NCBI GenBank assembly: GCA_002405555.1
Contig: DHMA01000157.1
Coordinates: 1,694 to 9,592, forward strand
Direction of reading: 5' to 3'
Length of the DNA stretch: 7,899 bases
From: Opitutia bacterium UBA4654
Lineage (GTDB): Bacteria; Verrucomicrobiota; Verrucomicrobiia; Opitutales; Intestinicryptomonadaceae
In this document: positions 5,975 to 7,899 of the stretch, one piece after another
How positions within the stretch are numbered: position 1 is the stretch's first letter
How the letters are laid out: every line of letters starts with the position of its first letter
Made by a program: the position numbers and the translations under genes
The notes under the pieces: model-generated
What the model was told of the DNA's origin: nothing
What the model saw: only the letters and a program-made list of their open reading frames with translations
Databases searched by the model: none

Positions 5975-7899
5975 ATGAAAAAACTGACAACAATACTCCT
6001 GCTCGCAGCCGCGCAAATCTTTGCGGCGGGAGCGATTGCCGCCGGCACAACCAGCGCGAAAATCATTTCGCCCAAAGGCGCGACAAACCTCGCGGTTTTC
6101 GAGGGAGACACAATAACGCTTGAAGCCGACGCAAAATGCATGCCGTATGACGGTTTTGGCGATTGTTATTGGTGGTATGTGTCAACGGACGGCAAAAATT
6201 GGACGCCCTATATCGATGTAAAAGACCTCAAAGCAAGGGTAAGTTTTACTGCGAATGTCGGCATGATACCGGACGGGCACTACAAGGGTGAACACGCAGT
6301 CTACTCAAAGCTTGCGGTCAGCGGCTTAAAAGAGACCATGAAATTCAAGTTCGAACTCATGGGCGCGGACAACAAAAAGGCGACGACTGGCGTTTACACG
6401 GTTTCGGTCTACCCGCGCACGACGGTCGATGTCGGGCTTACCACGCGCTACGTCTTCGACGGCGCGAACAAAAAATACAAAGACGCCGACTGCAAGGTAA
6501 AGCTCACCGCAAGGGCGAGCGGCAAAGCCCCCTTTAAATACCAGTGGTACGAAGTTGCGGGCGGCAAAAAAACTCCCATCAAAAACGCAAAAGCCGCAAA
6601 CTACACCACGCCCAGAATTACCGACTTCAACAAACAGTACATGGTTGAAGTCTCCAACGCCGCGGGCACGGTGGAATCAAAGCCAATCACGATTAAGCGG
6701 GCGGTTGCGGCGAAAATCGAGAAGCAACCCGCAGACGCATTTAGCGGCGACAAAAACAGCTCCGGAACATTCTCCATTATCCTTTCAGCCGATTCGGGCG
6801 AAAACCCCAAATTCCAGTGGCAGCGTTGCGACGCAGGCAAAAGCGACGCAGTCGAAAGCAACTGGAAAAGCGCGGGCACGGCAAGCACATCGGGAGGTTC
6901 CAGCACTTTGGTTGTAAAAAATCCCACGACAAAGCTTAACGGCGCTCTCTACCGCTGCATTGTCTCCAACGCGGCGTCCGAAAAGCCGATTGTTTCGAAC
7001 GTAGCAAAGCTCACGGTCTACCCATCGGCTAAGATAACCGCGCAGCCCAAGGCGGCTACGGTTATTGCGGGCAACGAGTTCGAGCTTAACTGCGCGGCTA
7101 CGGGCGTAAACGTAATCTACATTTGGGAAATGAGCGACGACAACGGCAAGACTTGGTCGGTGGTTCAACGCGGCAAAAGCGGCAGCCTTAAAATCACGCT
7201 CGACGAAGCCAAGAAAGCCAAGTTCCGCTGCAAGGCGGTAAGCCGCACCGAAAGCGGAGATTATATCTATCCCGAAGCCGCAAGCTCGGCGGTCTTGATT
7301 ACCGCAAACGAACCCGCGAAAATCGACGAAATCCTGATTACGCAACTCGGCGACGAAACGGAGACGGTCTTCATAGACTATCCTTTCGAGCTTAAAGCGG
7401 TCGCAAGCGGCAAGGCAATCAAGTACCAGTGGTACGAGTCCTCCGACGGCGGCGCAAGCTTTGCGGAAATCCGCGGGGCAAAGGCGGCTACATACAAAGT
7501 CGCAAAGGGCAAATACAAGCAGGAGGCAAGCATGGTCTTCAAATGCGAAGTCTCGAACAAGTTCGGAACGCAGACTTCGGAAGCGTCCAAGACGGTCGCG
7601 GCGGAGCTTATGAATTCGCCCGTGCCCGTTTCGCTCGAAGGCTACGGATTCGTCGGCTACATCGACGGCGCGTTCACCAACGCAATCTTTACGGACAAGT
7701 CGAACATGCGCATGGCGGCGAAAGTCGGAAAGGTGAAGAAAGAGGTGAGATACACCTGCAAAAGAACCTCGCCCGTTTCGGCGGACATCTCGATTACCCT
7801 TACACCCTTTGACGATTACAAGGGCAAATTCGGCAAGGCGCAAACGCTCAAATACGAGCTGCTCTACGCGGACGACACATATATGCTTTGCGAAAATGG
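5975..7899 (+). CDS. Secreted multi-domain Ig-like repeat protein, partial (runs off right edge)
   Basis: The frame is open from 5975 to the right edge, 641 codons with no stop. Seen: a signal peptide at 1-23 (MKKLTTILLLAAAQIFAAGA, then IAA), then about five Ig-like units, each with the core Trp: WWY at 66-68, QWY at 190-192, QW at 281-282, IW at 383-384 and QWY at 485-487. Typical late-strand motifs are VEVSNAAG in unit 2, YRCIVSNAA (Cys328) in unit 3, FRCKAVS (Cys419) in unit 4 and FKCEVSN (Cys524) in unit 5. Unit 4 has a full Cys373-Cys419 pair. From about 552 a different domain begins (LEGYGFVGYIDGAF, then YTCKRTSPVSADISITLTPF). Known: Ig-like repeats of this kind are common in secreted or surface proteins that bind partners or sugars. 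Inferred: an adhesin-like exported protein; no enzyme domain or sorting signal is visible in this part. It is divergent from the pilus-like genes. Confidence 0.85.
   Translation, partial: MKKLTTILLLAAAQIFAAGAIAAGTTSAKIISPKGATNLAVFEGDTITLEADAKCMPYDGFGDCYWWYVSTDGKNWTPYIDVKDLKARVSFTANVGMIPDGHYKGEHAVYSKLAVSGLKETMKFKFELMGADNKKATTGVYTVSVYPRTTVDVGLTTRYVFDGANKKYKDADCKVKLTARASGKAPFKYQWYEVAGGKKTPIKNAKAANYTTPRITDFNKQYMVEVSNAAGTVESKPITIKRAVAAKIEKQPADAFSGDKNSSGTFSIILSADSGENPKFQWQRCDAGKSDAVESNWKSAGTASTSGGSSTLVVKNPTTKLNGALYRCIVSNAASEKPIVSNVAKLTVYPSAKITAQPKAATVIAGNEFELNCAATGVNVIYIWEMSDDNGKTWSVVQRGKSGSLKITLDEAKKAKFRCKAVSRTESGDYIYPEAASSAVLITANEPAKIDEILITQLGDETETVFIDYPFELKAVASGKAIKYQWYESSDGGASFAEIRGAKAATYKVAKGKYKQEASMVFKCEVSNKFGTQTSEASKTVAAELMNSPVPVSLEGYGFVGYIDGAFTNAIFTDKSNMRMAAKVGKVKKEVRYTCKRTSPVSADISITLTPFDDYKGKFGKAQTLKYELLYADDTYMLCEN

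Noticed and set aside
5618..6141. Minus-strand frames of 132 and 81 codons across the spacer and the start of the Ig-repeat gene
   Set aside because: They overlap the signal peptide coding region of the plus-strand gene and give composition-driven sequences without family resemblance.
6785..7843. A 352-codon open frame on the minus strand
   Set aside because: It is antisense to the Ig-repeat gene, whose domain pattern is clear. The minus-strand product has no motif and shadow-like composition.

Overview
The window reads as a piece of a Verrucomicrobiota chromosome, most likely a gut-type relative of Akkermansia or an Opitutales-like lineage. The evidence is a minus-strand gene run whose order, lengths and protein layouts match the Amuc_1102-1101-1100-1099-1098 pilus-like locus of Akkermansia muciniphila. 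The coding style is even throughout (many GCG, GAC, TCG and AAG codons), with no sign of a mobile element, phage, CRISPR array, rRNA or tRNA.

Layout. The minus strand carries five genes, read from about 5586 down past the left edge. They are an Amuc_1102-like exported protein (5577-4912), an Amuc_1101-like PilM protein with a PilN-like C-terminal half (4757-3108), an Amuc_1100-like membrane protein (3083-1998), an Amuc_1099-like membrane protein (1986-1102), and the first 344 codons of an Amuc_1098-like secretin (1033 to beyond base 1). An intrinsic terminator lies between the first and second genes, so pilM-1100-1099, probably with the secretin, looks like its own transcription unit. The plus strand carries one gene, divergent from the locus. 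It starts at 5975 and runs off the right edge, and encodes a secreted protein of tandem Ig-like domains. Between the divergent genes is a 388-base spacer with an unusually C-rich core on the plus strand.

How the genes work together. By analogy with type IV pilus alignment complexes (PilM-PilN-PilO-PilP-PilQ), the minus-strand products would span the envelope: a cytoplasmic PilM actin-like domain joined to a membrane-anchored PilN-like domain, two further inner-membrane/periplasmic proteins, and an outer-membrane secretin with a periplasmic N-terminal region. No pilin, prepilin peptidase or motor ATPase is in the window, so whether the complex builds a fibre or does something else cannot be judged here. 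The Ig-repeat protein may be a surface or secreted adhesin-like protein; any link to the pilus-like system rests only on adjacency.

The two edge genes have no stop codon inside the window and were read directly from the sequence.
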